Origin: Pedobacter schmidteae
GTDB taxonomy: Bacteria > Bacteroidota > Bacteroidia > Sphingobacteriales > Sphingobacteriaceae
Direction of reading: 5' to 3'
DNA: 64,000 nucleotides
Assembly: GCF_900564155.1 (NCBI RefSeq)
Contig: NZ_LS999839.1
Span: forward strand, 3,779,097 to 3,843,096
Position numbers and translations under genes: made by a program. The stretch's first letter is position 1, and every line of letters begins with the position of its first letter. Below are positions 44,539 to 52,916 of this stretch, in pieces. The notes below the pieces were generated by a model. The model was given only the letters and a program-made list of their open reading frames with translations, was not told the origin of the DNA and did not search any database.

Positions 44539-45696
44539 TTATTTGCCAGGGGGATTTTTTGGCCAAGCCTTTTTTGCCAGCTGATATTGGTATTCGTCGG
44601 CTGTACTGCCATCAATTGTGATATCTTTTTGGGTCAGCGTGATGGTGATTTTATTAAAATCGAGCCCTAATGGAGATAATTTAACTGGTTTGATAAGAAT
44701 TTGGGCGTGAGTTTTTGGATGATAGCTATACTGTTTTAACACTGGCATAGTGACAGGAGTTGCCAATTTACCTCTAAAGACCATTGTAAAGGACTTTTTC
44801 CTGTAATCCATTTTTGCCTCGATGTATTGAAATTGGAAACGTGCAGTTGAATCTGATTTGCTTTTAGGTTTGAGTACAGATAAAGGAAAATCCATATTAG
44901 CCGCAGAATCCATAGCCAATTTGAAATGGGGGTTAAAGTATTCGTCTATCTTAGTCTTGATGCCTTCCTGGAAAAAACCGGTGATGGCATAAAAGTTTTG
45001 AATTTTGTCCATTGTTTTTACTGAGTCCTTTTGCTCGATAAATGTTTTATATATTGGATGGATACGTTTTAAGCCGAAGGTTTGGATGTAGTATTTCAGA
45101 TACTTGTTTATGTCCTCATAATCTTTTTCTGGAACCACAATATTCGTCTCCATTTTTTTGTTTACCATTTGGTTAAAGATCTTCAATTTTGGTGTTGATT
45201 GATCTGACTCTATTTCATGGTTTAGGGTATTGGCTATCATTTGACCTGGTGATAATTTGAGCATTTGATAAGCCATATTGAAAAAGTCTTCGTTGGTCTG
45301 CGGAAGATCGGAGTAACGTACCCTGCCAATGTAGGACCTGATTTGTTGGGTATATTCTACTCTGATTTGTTGAGAACGTGCTTTTGGCGGTGGCAGTGTG
45401 GCAAAGCGCAGTTTTATGCCGTCCGTCCCATCAAGCGGAACCAGAACCGGGTTCCTCCCACGAAGAGAGAAACTGATAAATGTGTTATCTCCATAGGTTG
45501 AATTGCTATTCTGCAAGTTGGTGATGAATAAAGGATTGACTGTTTTTTTTATCCATTTTTCGATATTACTCATATCGCATGGAATTTCGACACAACTGGA
45601 AAGCTCAAAAAGTAAGTCTAATGTGTTTTGAGCTGAAGCTTTGGTATAACCAATTAATGTAAAGATCAGTATGATGATTAAGCGTTTAATTTTCAT
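44539..45696 (-). CDS. Unknown secreted protein
   Basis: 385 residues with a clear signal peptide (IKRLIIILIFTLIGYTKASAQ). Two Cys lie close together near the mature start (LSSCVEIPCDMSN). The body is mixed alpha/beta with no motif that I recognise. The C-terminal third consists of beta-strands (FQFQYIEAKMDYRKKSFTM, HAQILIKPVKLSPL, ITITLTQKDITIDGS). It is convergent with the SRPBCC gene and its promoter region faces locus 4. A TAGATTTG box lies only a few bases before the ATG, too close to serve as a normal promoter. Function is unknown. Confidence 0.8.
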   Translation of the reverse strand: MKIKRLIIILIFTLIGYTKASAQNTLDLLFELSSCVEIPCDMSNIEKWIKKTVNPLFITNLQNSNSTYGDNTFISFSLRGRNPVLVPLDGTDGIKLRFATLPPPKARSQQIRVEYTQQIRSYIGRVRYSDLPQTNEDFFNMAYQMLKLSPGQMIANTLNHEIESDQSTPKLKIFNQMVNKKMETNIVVPEKDYEDINKYLKYYIQTFGLKRIHPIYKTFIEQKDSVKTMDKIQNFYAITGFFQEGIKTKIDEYFNPHFKLAMDSAANMDFPLSVLKPKSKSDSTARFQFQYIEAKMDYRKKSFTMVFRGKLATPVTMPVLKQYSYHPKTHAQILIKPVKLSPLGLDFNKITITLTQKDITIDGSTADEYQYQLAKKAWPKNPPGK

Positions 45697-46055
45697 GATC
45701 CAAATCTAAAGAAAAAACAGCAATTTTAAAGCCCAACTGAAGCCAGTGTAATTGACGAAGTGATGAAAGTGGTTAATAAAAGTTTTTTTATTTCCTGCAA
45801 CTTTATTGCTACAGTTATAGGTATATATGAGGAGATTGAAGCAATTGTTCCTATTTTGTTAAACACTATTTTTTTGTTTTTTTGAACCAATTAACAAGTT
45901 ACTTGTCTAATTGATGCTTAATTTTAATATTTAAATCTTAAGTTGGCATTTAAATATGAAAATTTAAATTAATTCTACTAATTTAGTGGGCTAATGAGTA
46001 ATGAACAAGGAGCATTCATAACTGGGGAAATTATATTTAAAAACGATTGAGGGAA
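45697..46055. other. Intergenic region upstream of locus 4, no gene seen
   Basis: A 359-base, strongly AT-rich stretch between the divergent gene at 44539-45696 and the locus 4 sigma gene. It contains several T-runs and TTTAAAT-like motifs. It should contain the promoter of the locus 4 sigma gene, but I could not place a convincing TTTG / TAnnTTTG pair. Confidence 0.5.
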
Positions 46056-46628
46056 ATGTTTAAAGGTCTGATCAATGAGAAGCATTTAATAACCATGTTG
46101 AACCAGGGTTGTGAAGATGCTTTTTCAGAACTTTTCGAAGCCTATTCTCCTGTTCTGGTATCTTTTACAGCTAAATTAAATATAGACGCCGAAGACATTC
46201 ATGATACGGTACAACAAACCTTTTTAAAGGTTTGGGAAAACAGAGAAAAGCTAGATCCAAATGTTCCGTTAAAAAACTACATCATTACTGTCGCCAAAAA
46301 TGATATCTATAACAAAATTCAACGGAATCTGGTTGCCAGAAGACATCATGAATTTTTGGCAGATGCCCAGCAACAACCTGCGGAGGATTTGAATTCTGAA
46401 TTGCCCCGGATATTAAGACAGATTTTGGATACCCTTCCGGAGAAGCGCGCAAAGGTGTTTAAGATGAGCCGGCTTCAGGGATATTCCAATAAAGAAATAT
46501 CCGAAGAACTTGGAATTTCTAAAAGTACAGTAGAAAATCATATCAATAATTCAACTGCAACAATTAAGAGAATATTAAAAAACTTTGGGTTTTGCATTAC
46601 GGTTATAATTTATTTCATTTTATCTTAG
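46056..46628 (+). CDS. ECF sigma-70 factor of locus 4
   Basis: 190 residues from the ATG at 46056; a TTG three codons upstream is less likely. Region 2 is AFSELFEAYSPVLVSFTA and DIHDTVQQTFLKVWE. Region 4 is LPEKRAKVFKMSRLQGYS and EISEELGISKSTVENHINNS. It ends in a hydrophobic tail (FGFCITVIIYFILS), longer than in the other sigma factors. The spacer to the anti-sigma gene is only 45 bases and lacks the T-tract of loci 1-3. It is expected to direct the SusC operon at 47581, but its control partner is of reduced type. Confidence 0.92.
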   Translation: MFKGLINEKHLITMLNQGCEDAFSELFEAYSPVLVSFTAKLNIDAEDIHDTVQQTFLKVWENREKLDPNVPLKNYIITVAKNDIYNKIQRNLVARRHHEFLADAQQQPAEDLNSELPRILRQILDTLPEKRAKVFKMSRLQGYSNKEISEELGISKSTVENHINNSTATIKRILKNFGFCITVIIYFILS

Positions 46629-46673
46629 GTGCAAATATTCTTTCAACTGTATAGTGTATAATTAGATTGAAAA

Positions 46674-47453
46674 GTGGACAAAGAACTATTAAAAAGGTAT
46701 TTCGAAAAACAATGTTCAGCAACAGAAATTAAAACTGTTGAAGACTGGATATTGGATCCGGACAATCGTACCGAATTTGATGCTTTTTTGTCGGGGCGGT
46801 GGGATGATCATGTCAATGAGCAACTCGGTCTTGAAGTTGCAGGATTGAAGCGTCATAGCGTATCAAAATGGTGGGCTGTTGCTGCAGCAACAGCGGCTAT
46901 CGCTTTTGGCCTTTACCTGTACCGTACGCAGCCGGCTGCGCTGAAGACAGAAATAAGGCTGTCGGCAGTTCCAGATCTGAAAAAGGCTGCTGGCCAGCCT
47001 ACATCATCACCTGACACTAATCGATCGATGTTTAACACTAAAAAAAACATTCAGTATGAAAGAAAAGCCATCACAAACCAATCAGATCAAGTTTTATTAA
47101 CCCAGGCAGATACGGTAAAACCGGAAACCAGGCCCAAATTCGTAAAAGCAACCAAACTGCAGGATTTCATGGTCAACAAAGTAGCTTTACTGAAGCTGAT
47201 AGGCGATATCGATTCTAACCAGGTCGTATTGTTGAACCTTGATGTGCATGATATTACTTTCCAAAGATTAGCGGTATTGCTTCGTGATGAATGTGGTATT
47301 GTATTGGAGCCATGTAATGGTTCTGGTATGGCAAAAACCTATACGGCGCGGTTTGAGAAGATTTCACTTCCGGATTTATTAAATGACATGTCTCAAAAGA
47401 TGATGTTTTCGTATTCTGTCCAGGATAATAAAGTCAAGATCTGTTTTAACTAA
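46674..47453 (+). CDS. Reduced anti-sigma factor without FecR domain (locus 4)
   Basis: 259 residues from a GTG start. The N-terminal part (LLKRYFEKQCSATEIKTVED) is the usual sigma-binding region, followed by one membrane segment (KWWAVAAATAAIAFGLYLY, about residues 64-83). The periplasmic FecR domain, with its SDG-T-x-WLN, G-E-x-YFEV and LGTHFN motifs, is absent. Instead there is a Lys/Thr/Gln-rich linker of about 90 residues and a C-terminal module (about 190-259: FQRLAVLLRDECGIVLEP, ARFEKISLPDLLNDMSQK) resembling a DUF4974 or STN-type fold. The matching SusC at 47581 has no STN domain. The pair has therefore lost both halves of the usual FecA-FecR contact. How the signal is sensed is unknown. 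Confidence 0.82.
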   Translation: MDKELLKRYFEKQCSATEIKTVEDWILDPDNRTEFDAFLSGRWDDHVNEQLGLEVAGLKRHSVSKWWAVAAATAAIAFGLYLYRTQPAALKTEIRLSAVPDLKKAAGQPTSSPDTNRSMFNTKKNIQYERKAITNQSDQVLLTQADTVKPETRPKFVKATKLQDFMVNKVALLKLIGDIDSNQVVLLNLDVHDITFQRLAVLLRDECGIVLEPCNGSGMAKTYTARFEKISLPDLLNDMSQKMMFSYSVQDNKVKICFN

Positions 47454-47580
47454 GGAATTAATTCCATTTGATCTTAGCGTTTCGGTCGAGTTTCTCAGCA
47501 TGCTTTTTTAAAGTCATGGATGAGCTATGTACGTCCAAAAGCGTTAGGGAAATCAACAACCCCAACTAAACCCATACTAC

Positions 47581-50500
47581 ATGAATAAAAAAGTTACACT
47601 AAATATAAAAGTGGGCTTCCTGACGATTGCCTTATTTGGATCAGTCGCAATACCCGAGCGGCTTTTGGGTCAGGTAAAAGCGATCTCCATCGCACCTGTG
47701 TCAAAGGTCATCGGAAAGATCATCGACGAAAATAAACAGCCCATCCCGGGTGTGGCGGTATCAATGAAAGGAAATGCAAAAGTTGCGACTACCACCAATA
47801 ATTCGGGCGAATTTATCCTTTCGCCTGATAAATCAGGGGGAACATTGGTCATCTCAAGCGTAGGATTTAAGCGTCAGGAAATCGTGCTTACACCAGAAGT
47901 AAAAATACCCTTAATCATTGTTTTGAAAGAATCTAATGATGAACTGGACGAGGTAATTGTAACCGGGTATGTAAAACGGTCTAAAGAAAGTTTTACCGGT
48001 AGTGCCTCAACTTTTACCGGGGAAGATTTGAAACGGGTTGGTAATAAAAATATTTTGCAAAGTTTGCAGAATTTAGATCCTTCTTTTGTGCTCACGGAGA
48101 ACCTTACATTGGGATCCAACCCGAATATGTTGCCGGACATTCAATTACGGGGACAGGCGGGATTGGATGATATCCGTGGGGATTATTCAGGAAATCCGAA
48201 TTTACCCTTGTTTATCCTGGATGGTTTTGAGTCCAGCTTACAAAAAATCTACGATCTGGATATGAATAGGGTGGCGTCAATTACTATTCTGCGCGATGCT
48301 TCTGCCAAAGCCATTTATGGATCTAAAGCTGCCAATGGTGTACTGGTTATCGAAACCCTGGCGCCAAAAGAAGGTAAGCTGCGTATTACTTACAATAGTA
48401 ATTATAATGTGGAAATGCCCGATCTCACTTCTTACAGTCTCACTAATGCTTCCCAAAAGCTGCAGGTAGAAAGAAATGCCGGCAGATATACCTCTACTCA
48501 ACCTTTGCTTCAACAATATCTGACAGAACAGGCTAACAATATTGAGGCAGATATTGCCCGGGGAGTAGATACTTATTGGCTTTCAAAGCCTTTACGTGTA
48601 GGCCTGGGAATGAAACATGGTTTGTATCTGGAAGGTGGCGATCCCAATATGCGCTATGGGATTGATTTAAATTACAATAACCTGGTGGGTGTAATGAAAG
48701 AATCCAAACGTGACAATATTGGAGGCTCAGTTAATTTGTCTTACCGAAGTGGGAAAGTGATTTTCAGAAACATTATAAACCTGAATTTTAATAAATCTGT
48801 TAACTCTCCTTATGGTACATTTGGCGAATATACCCGCTTAAATCCATATTGGGCGCCAACTGATGAATACGGCAGAATTAATAAAGTCCTGGGAGCGTTC
48901 AGATCGAGTTCAACAAGTGCACCAACCTATTACTACAATCCGCTTTACAATGCCACACTCAATACCAAGGATTTTTCGACCTATACCGAGGTTACAGAAA
49001 ATTTTTATACAGAATGGCAACCTTCTAAATCACTTAGGGTTACGGGGCGTGTAGGTTTCACTCAAAATCGCAATGCTTCAGAATTATTTTTGCCGGGCGA
49101 CCATACTAAGTTTATCGAGATGACAGGCGACAATTTTTACAGAAGAGGAACCTATAACATGACCGATGGAAAAAGTACGACTTTAAATTCTGATGTATTT
49201 GCCAATTGGACAAAAATGTGGGGCAAACATCTCCTGCTGATCAATGGAGGTGCAAATGTTGGATCTACGCAGGCATTAACCCACGGTATGGCGGCAGAGG
49301 GATTTTTAAATAACAGGGTCGACTTTATTTCTTTTGCAAGTCAGTATGCTTTAAACGGTGTGCCCTCCGGTACCGAAAATATTCAAAGAGAAATAGGATT
49401 GTTGGGTTTTGGAAGTTATTCATACGACAACCGATACCTGGTTGACGTAAGTGTGCGACGAAATGCATCCTCTGTTTTTGGTTCAAACAATCGCTGGGGA
49501 ACATTCTGGTCTGTAGGCCTGGGTTGGAACCTGCATCATGAAGATTTCATTAAAAAGCTCAAGATATTTGATATGCTGAAGCTAAGAGGATCGATCGGTT
49601 CTACGGGCAGTCAAAATTTCAACCCTTATCAGGCGATGGCCACCTATACTTTCTTTACCAGCAGCACTTATGACAATATTTCGGGTAGTTATTTGTCGGC
49701 CCTGGCCAATAACAATCTTCGCTGGCAGGAAAAAATTGACAAAAACATTGGACTGGATGTAAATATCATGAAACGTCTCAATATCCGTTTGGATTATTAT
49801 TTGGGGAATACCAATAATCTGCTAACGGATTTGACCTTGCCACCATCCACCGGTTTTACAACTTATAAGGATAATCTGGGATCACTGCGAAATATAGGTT
49901 ATGAAGGTACTATCAGTTATCAGGTGTACCGTGATACAAAAACTCAATCATACGTGTCCGTTTTCGGGTCATTTGCTCATAACCACAATAAAATCACAAA
50001 AATTTCAGAAGGACTAAAGCAGTTGAACAGAGAGCAAGATGAGCGTACCGACAATCTGAATGCTCCGGTAATCCGTTTTGAAGAAGGGCAGTCCATCTCC
50101 TCTATCTGGGCTGTGCCATCATTGGGCATAGACCCTGCTACGGGGCTTGAAATTTTTCGGGCGAAAGATGGCAGTACTACTTATGAGTGGAATCCTAATG
50201 ATCAAATCGTTGCGGGAATTACGGATCCTGCATTAAGAGGTAATTTTGGGATCAATTTGGAATACAAGGGCTGGGGGTTAAGCAGCACATTCAGGTATAG
50301 CATTGGCGAAGATTACTACAACTCAACGCTGGTAAATCGGATAGAAAATGTAAATATTGAATATAACGTAGATACACGGGTTTTTAACAATACCTGGTTA
50401 AACGTGGGGGACAAGGTTCCGTTTAAGAAGATTGGCGTAAGGCCAACTCAAACCCGCGCTACTACCAGGTTCATCGAAAACAAAAGTGACCTTGCCCTTT

Positions 50501-50679
50501 CTTCTGTCAATGTATATTACGATTTCAAGTGGAAAAATCTAAAACGGTTTGGGCTTCAGAACCTGAAATGTTCATTGCTCATGAATGAGGCATTTGTGCT
50601 TTCCACAGTCAAAATTGAAAGAGGTACCGATTATCCGTTTGCACGAACATTCTCCTTTTCATTACAAACTACATTTTAA
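47581..50679 (+). CDS. susC: SusC/RagA-type TonB-dependent transporter without STN domain (locus 4)
   Basis: 1032 residues. After a signal region (VGFLTIALFGSVAIPERLLGQ) the protein goes straight into a carboxypeptidase-regulatory-like domain (IGKIIDENKQPIPGVAVSM), with no STN domain. The DEVIVTGYVKRSKESFTG segment, plug (LFILDGFESSLQKI, SITILRDASAKAIYGSKAANG) and barrel (ending FSFSLQTTF) are close to those of the locus 1 SusC: compare LRITYNSNYNVEMPDLTSY with LRITYRNDMNIEMPDLTGY, and VDTYWLSKPL with VNTYWLSKPL. It is therefore a paralogue that differs mainly in the missing STN domain. It should import a ligand similar to that of locus 1, in a differently regulated way. Confidence 0.95.
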   Translation: MNKKVTLNIKVGFLTIALFGSVAIPERLLGQVKAISIAPVSKVIGKIIDENKQPIPGVAVSMKGNAKVATTTNNSGEFILSPDKSGGTLVISSVGFKRQEIVLTPEVKIPLIIVLKESNDELDEVIVTGYVKRSKESFTGSASTFTGEDLKRVGNKNILQSLQNLDPSFVLTENLTLGSNPNMLPDIQLRGQAGLDDIRGDYSGNPNLPLFILDGFESSLQKIYDLDMNRVASITILRDASAKAIYGSKAANGVLVIETLAPKEGKLRITYNSNYNVEMPDLTSYSLTNASQKLQVERNAGRYTSTQPLLQQYLTEQANNIEADIARGVDTYWLSKPLRVGLGMKHGLYLEGGDPNMRYGIDLNYNNLVGVMKESKRDNIGGSVNLSYRSGKVIFRNIINLNFNKSVNSPYGTFGEYTRLNPYWAPTDEYGRINKVLGAFRSSSTSAPTYYYNPLYNATLNTKDFSTYTEVTENFYTEWQPSKSLRVTGRVGFTQNRNASELFLPGDHTKFIEMTGDNFYRRGTYNMTDGKSTTLNSDVFANWTKMWGKHLLLINGGANVGSTQALTHGMAAEGFLNNRVDFISFASQYALNGVPSGTENIQREIGLLGFGSYSYDNRYLVDVSVRRNASSVFGSNNRWGTFWSVGLGWNLHHEDFIKKLKIFDMLKLRGSIGSTGSQNFNPYQAMATYTFFTSSTYDNISGSYLSALANNNLRWQEKIDKNIGLDVNIMKRLNIRLDYYLGNTNNLLTDLTLPPSTGFTTYKDNLGSLRNIGYEGTISYQVYRDTKTQSYVSVFGSFAHNHNKITKISEGLKQLNREQDERTDNLNAPVIRFEEGQSISSIWAVPSLGIDPATGLEIFRAKDGSTTYEWNPNDQIVAGITDPALRGNFGINLEYKGWGLSSTFRYSIGEDYYNSTLVNRIENVNIEYNVDTRVFNNTWLNVGDKVPFKKIGVRPTQTRATTRFIENKSDLALSSVNVYYDFKWKNLKRFGLQNLKCSLLMNEAFVLSTVKIERGTDYPFARTFSFSLQTTF

Positions 50680-50688
50680 TCTAAGGAC

Positions 50689-52113
50689 ATGAAAACAAAA
50701 TCTATATACATAATCATACTGGGGATTGTTACCGGGATGGTGTCGTCCTGCAACAAGTGGCTGGATGTTGAACCCAATTCTCAGGTCAAATCTTCGGAAC
50801 TATTTAAAACAGAATCTGGCTTTAAAGAAGCCCTTGCCGGAGTATATACGCTGATGACTGCCGAAAAGTTGTATGGAAAAGAACTACAATATGGGATGAT
50901 GGGCATTTTGTCGCACGAGTGGTCGTCTTTTCCTTTGTCCTATAATGAAGAAGCTGATTATAATTATCAGGGATCTACGGTTCAGGGGCGTATCAATAAT
51001 GTGTGGAATGGCTTGTACCAGGGAATTAGTAATGCCAACAACCTGATTAACGAGATTGATGCAAAAAAATCTATGTTTACAGGCGATAATTATTCTATTA
51101 TAAAAGGCGAAGCTCTGGCTTTACGTGCGTTCCTGCATTTTGAACTGGTAAGGCTTTTTGGTGCATCCTATCTGGTTGACATGAATAAGCCCGCAATTCC
51201 TTATGTAACCCAGTACAGTGCCAGGCAGACTGTGCAATCTACGGTCAAAGAAACCTACGAATTCATCCGTAAAGATCTGGAAGCTGCTAAGGAATTGCTG
51301 AAAGCAGATCCCATATTTACCGGAAGAACAGTTACAGAGGCGGACGACAATGGGTATCTGATCAATCGTCAGTTGCATCTGAATTACTATGCCGTTGAAG
51401 GTTTGCTAGCAAGGATTTATTATTATACAGGAGATTATGACAGTGCCCGGAAGGCGGCAAATGTTGTAATTAATTCCGGGAAATTTACTTTTTCTACCCA
51501 AGCAAATTTGTCGGCCGGAAACGACCTGACCGGAGCCCCTGAACAAATATTTGGTTTGCAGATTAATAATCTTTTTACCTATTCAACAACCAATTTGTCT
51601 AAGGATGGCGGTACTACAAGTACATTCTTTCTAAATGCAGCTACAAGGAGCGCATATTATCCTGAAGGTTCTGTTGATTACCGTTTCACTTATCTTTTTG
51701 AAGTCGGAGAGGGCGATAAATCAAGTAACTACTATCTGCGCAAATATAATGCTCCGCAAAGCCTTGATTTATATTATAGAAACAAAAGTGTGGTGATAAA
51801 AATCTCTGAGATGTATTTTATCATTGCCGGATCTAACCTGGCTGAAGGGAAGAGCATTATTGATCCACTAAACAAAGTGAGACAGGCCAGAGGCCTAACG
51901 GCCCTAACTGTTGAGCCTACAGATGCTGCTGCGACTTTTATTGCTGAATTCAGGAAGGATTTTTTTGGTGAGGGGCAACTTTTTTATCTGTATAAAAGAT
52001 TAAACAGGGCAATCATTACTGGAACAGATAAAAATCTGATAGATATAAAAGCCTATGTATTACCCTTACCAGTAGCTGAATATGAAGCGGGAAACCGAAA
52101 TAGTAACCGTTAA
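50689..52113 (+). CDS. susD: SusD/RagB-type surface lipoprotein (locus 4)
   Basis: 474 residues with lipobox VSSC, then NKWLDVEPNSQVKSSELFKTESGFKEA, close to the start of the locus 1 SusD (KKFLTVNPKTDITQDDFF then SEGGFKDA). The conserved helix IKGEALALRAFLHFELVRLFG is present, as is KISEMYFIIAGSNLAEG. The C-terminus (FRKDFFGEGQLFYLYKRLN) parallels the locus 1 protein (YRKEFFAEGQAFFMYKRMN). It lies 9 bases after susC. It is expected to be the lid of the STN-less SusC. Confidence 0.93.
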   Translation: MKTKSIYIIILGIVTGMVSSCNKWLDVEPNSQVKSSELFKTESGFKEALAGVYTLMTAEKLYGKELQYGMMGILSHEWSSFPLSYNEEADYNYQGSTVQGRINNVWNGLYQGISNANNLINEIDAKKSMFTGDNYSIIKGEALALRAFLHFELVRLFGASYLVDMNKPAIPYVTQYSARQTVQSTVKETYEFIRKDLEAAKELLKADPIFTGRTVTEADDNGYLINRQLHLNYYAVEGLLARIYYYTGDYDSARKAANVVINSGKFTFSTQANLSAGNDLTGAPEQIFGLQINNLFTYSTTNLSKDGGTTSTFFLNAATRSAYYPEGSVDYRFTYLFEVGEGDKSSNYYLRKYNAPQSLDLYYRNKSVVIKISEMYFIIAGSNLAEGKSIIDPLNKVRQARGLTALTVEPTDAAATFIAEFRKDFFGEGQLFYLYKRLNRAIITGTDKNLIDIKAYVLPLPVAEYEAGNRNSNR

Positions 52114-52124
52114 AATATAAAAAA

Positions 52125-52880
52125 ATGAAATACATATATATATTCCTGCTCTTGTTGTTTACGATATCAGGGTGCAAAAAAAATGACTTACAATATTTTG
52201 AAGAAGAAATCCCGTTACTGAATATCTGGCTAGGTACAAGTACCAGTATTCAGGATAGCATTACGCATAATTTTGCTTACAGTGCTACCAATAAAGATTC
52301 TATCTTATTCAATTATCGGATTGCAGGTTATCCGGTGGATTACGATCGTACGTTTGAACTGACGACTACAGATAATGATGCAAAACTGCTGAATTTTACT
52401 TTTAAACCTTACAAAGTGCCTGCGGGTAAATCTTCCGGAAATTTTGTCTTTTACGTTGATAAGCCGTCGGACAAAAATTTGTTTCTAAACAGGGATTTAA
52501 AAGTTTCATTTTCAGTTCGTTCAACAGCTGCTTTCCAGCCGGCCACAAAGGAGTACAGCAAGCTTAAAATTACATTTAAGAATGCGGTTACAAAACCAGA
52601 CAACTGGGATAATGCGGTGCTGCCCTGGCTGCCTTTAAAGAACTTTTTTGGTAATTACAGTAATGAAAAGTACAGGTTTGTGATTCAAGTTACCGGTCTT
52701 TCAAACTTTTTGGTATATAAGACCATAGTAGTCAATCCAGAGTTAGCTCCTAATACCATTACAGAAGTTCATGCAAAAGCCCTGCAAACTCAGTGTAAAA
52801 TAGCGCTTGAACAATATAAGCTAAATAATGGTGGTAAGGATTTGTTAGATGAGAACCTGATTCCTATTGTCTTTCCTTAA
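52125..52880 (+). CDS. DUF4843-type lipoprotein (locus 4)
   Basis: 251 residues with lipobox ISGC, then KKNDLQYFEEE. Strands include NFAYSATNKDSILFNYRIAG, AGKSSGNFVFYVDKPSD and KLKITFKNAV, the same order as in the paralogue at 10571-11344. It also shares the shape of the C-terminal helical part (the LLDENLIPIVFP ending compares with the LKDEFNELVIIP ending). It lies 11 bases after susD. Probable surface accessory protein of the uptake complex. Confidence 0.82.
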   Translation: MKYIYIFLLLLFTISGCKKNDLQYFEEEIPLLNIWLGTSTSIQDSITHNFAYSATNKDSILFNYRIAGYPVDYDRTFELTTTDNDAKLLNFTFKPYKVPAGKSSGNFVFYVDKPSDKNLFLNRDLKVSFSVRSTAAFQPATKEYSKLKITFKNAVTKPDNWDNAVLPWLPLKNFFGNYSNEKYRFVIQVTGLSNFLVYKTIVVNPELAPNTITEVHAKALQTQCKIALEQYKLNNGGKDLLDENLIPIVFP

Positions 52881-52916
52881 TCCAAATAAGGTAGTTTAAA
52901 ATTTAATATTCAACTC

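Noticed and set aside
45701..45708. TAGATTTG (minus strand) as the promoter of the gene at 44539-45696
   Set aside because: The box is only 4 bases from the start codon and has no -33 partner at the right distance. It would require a nearly leaderless mRNA.
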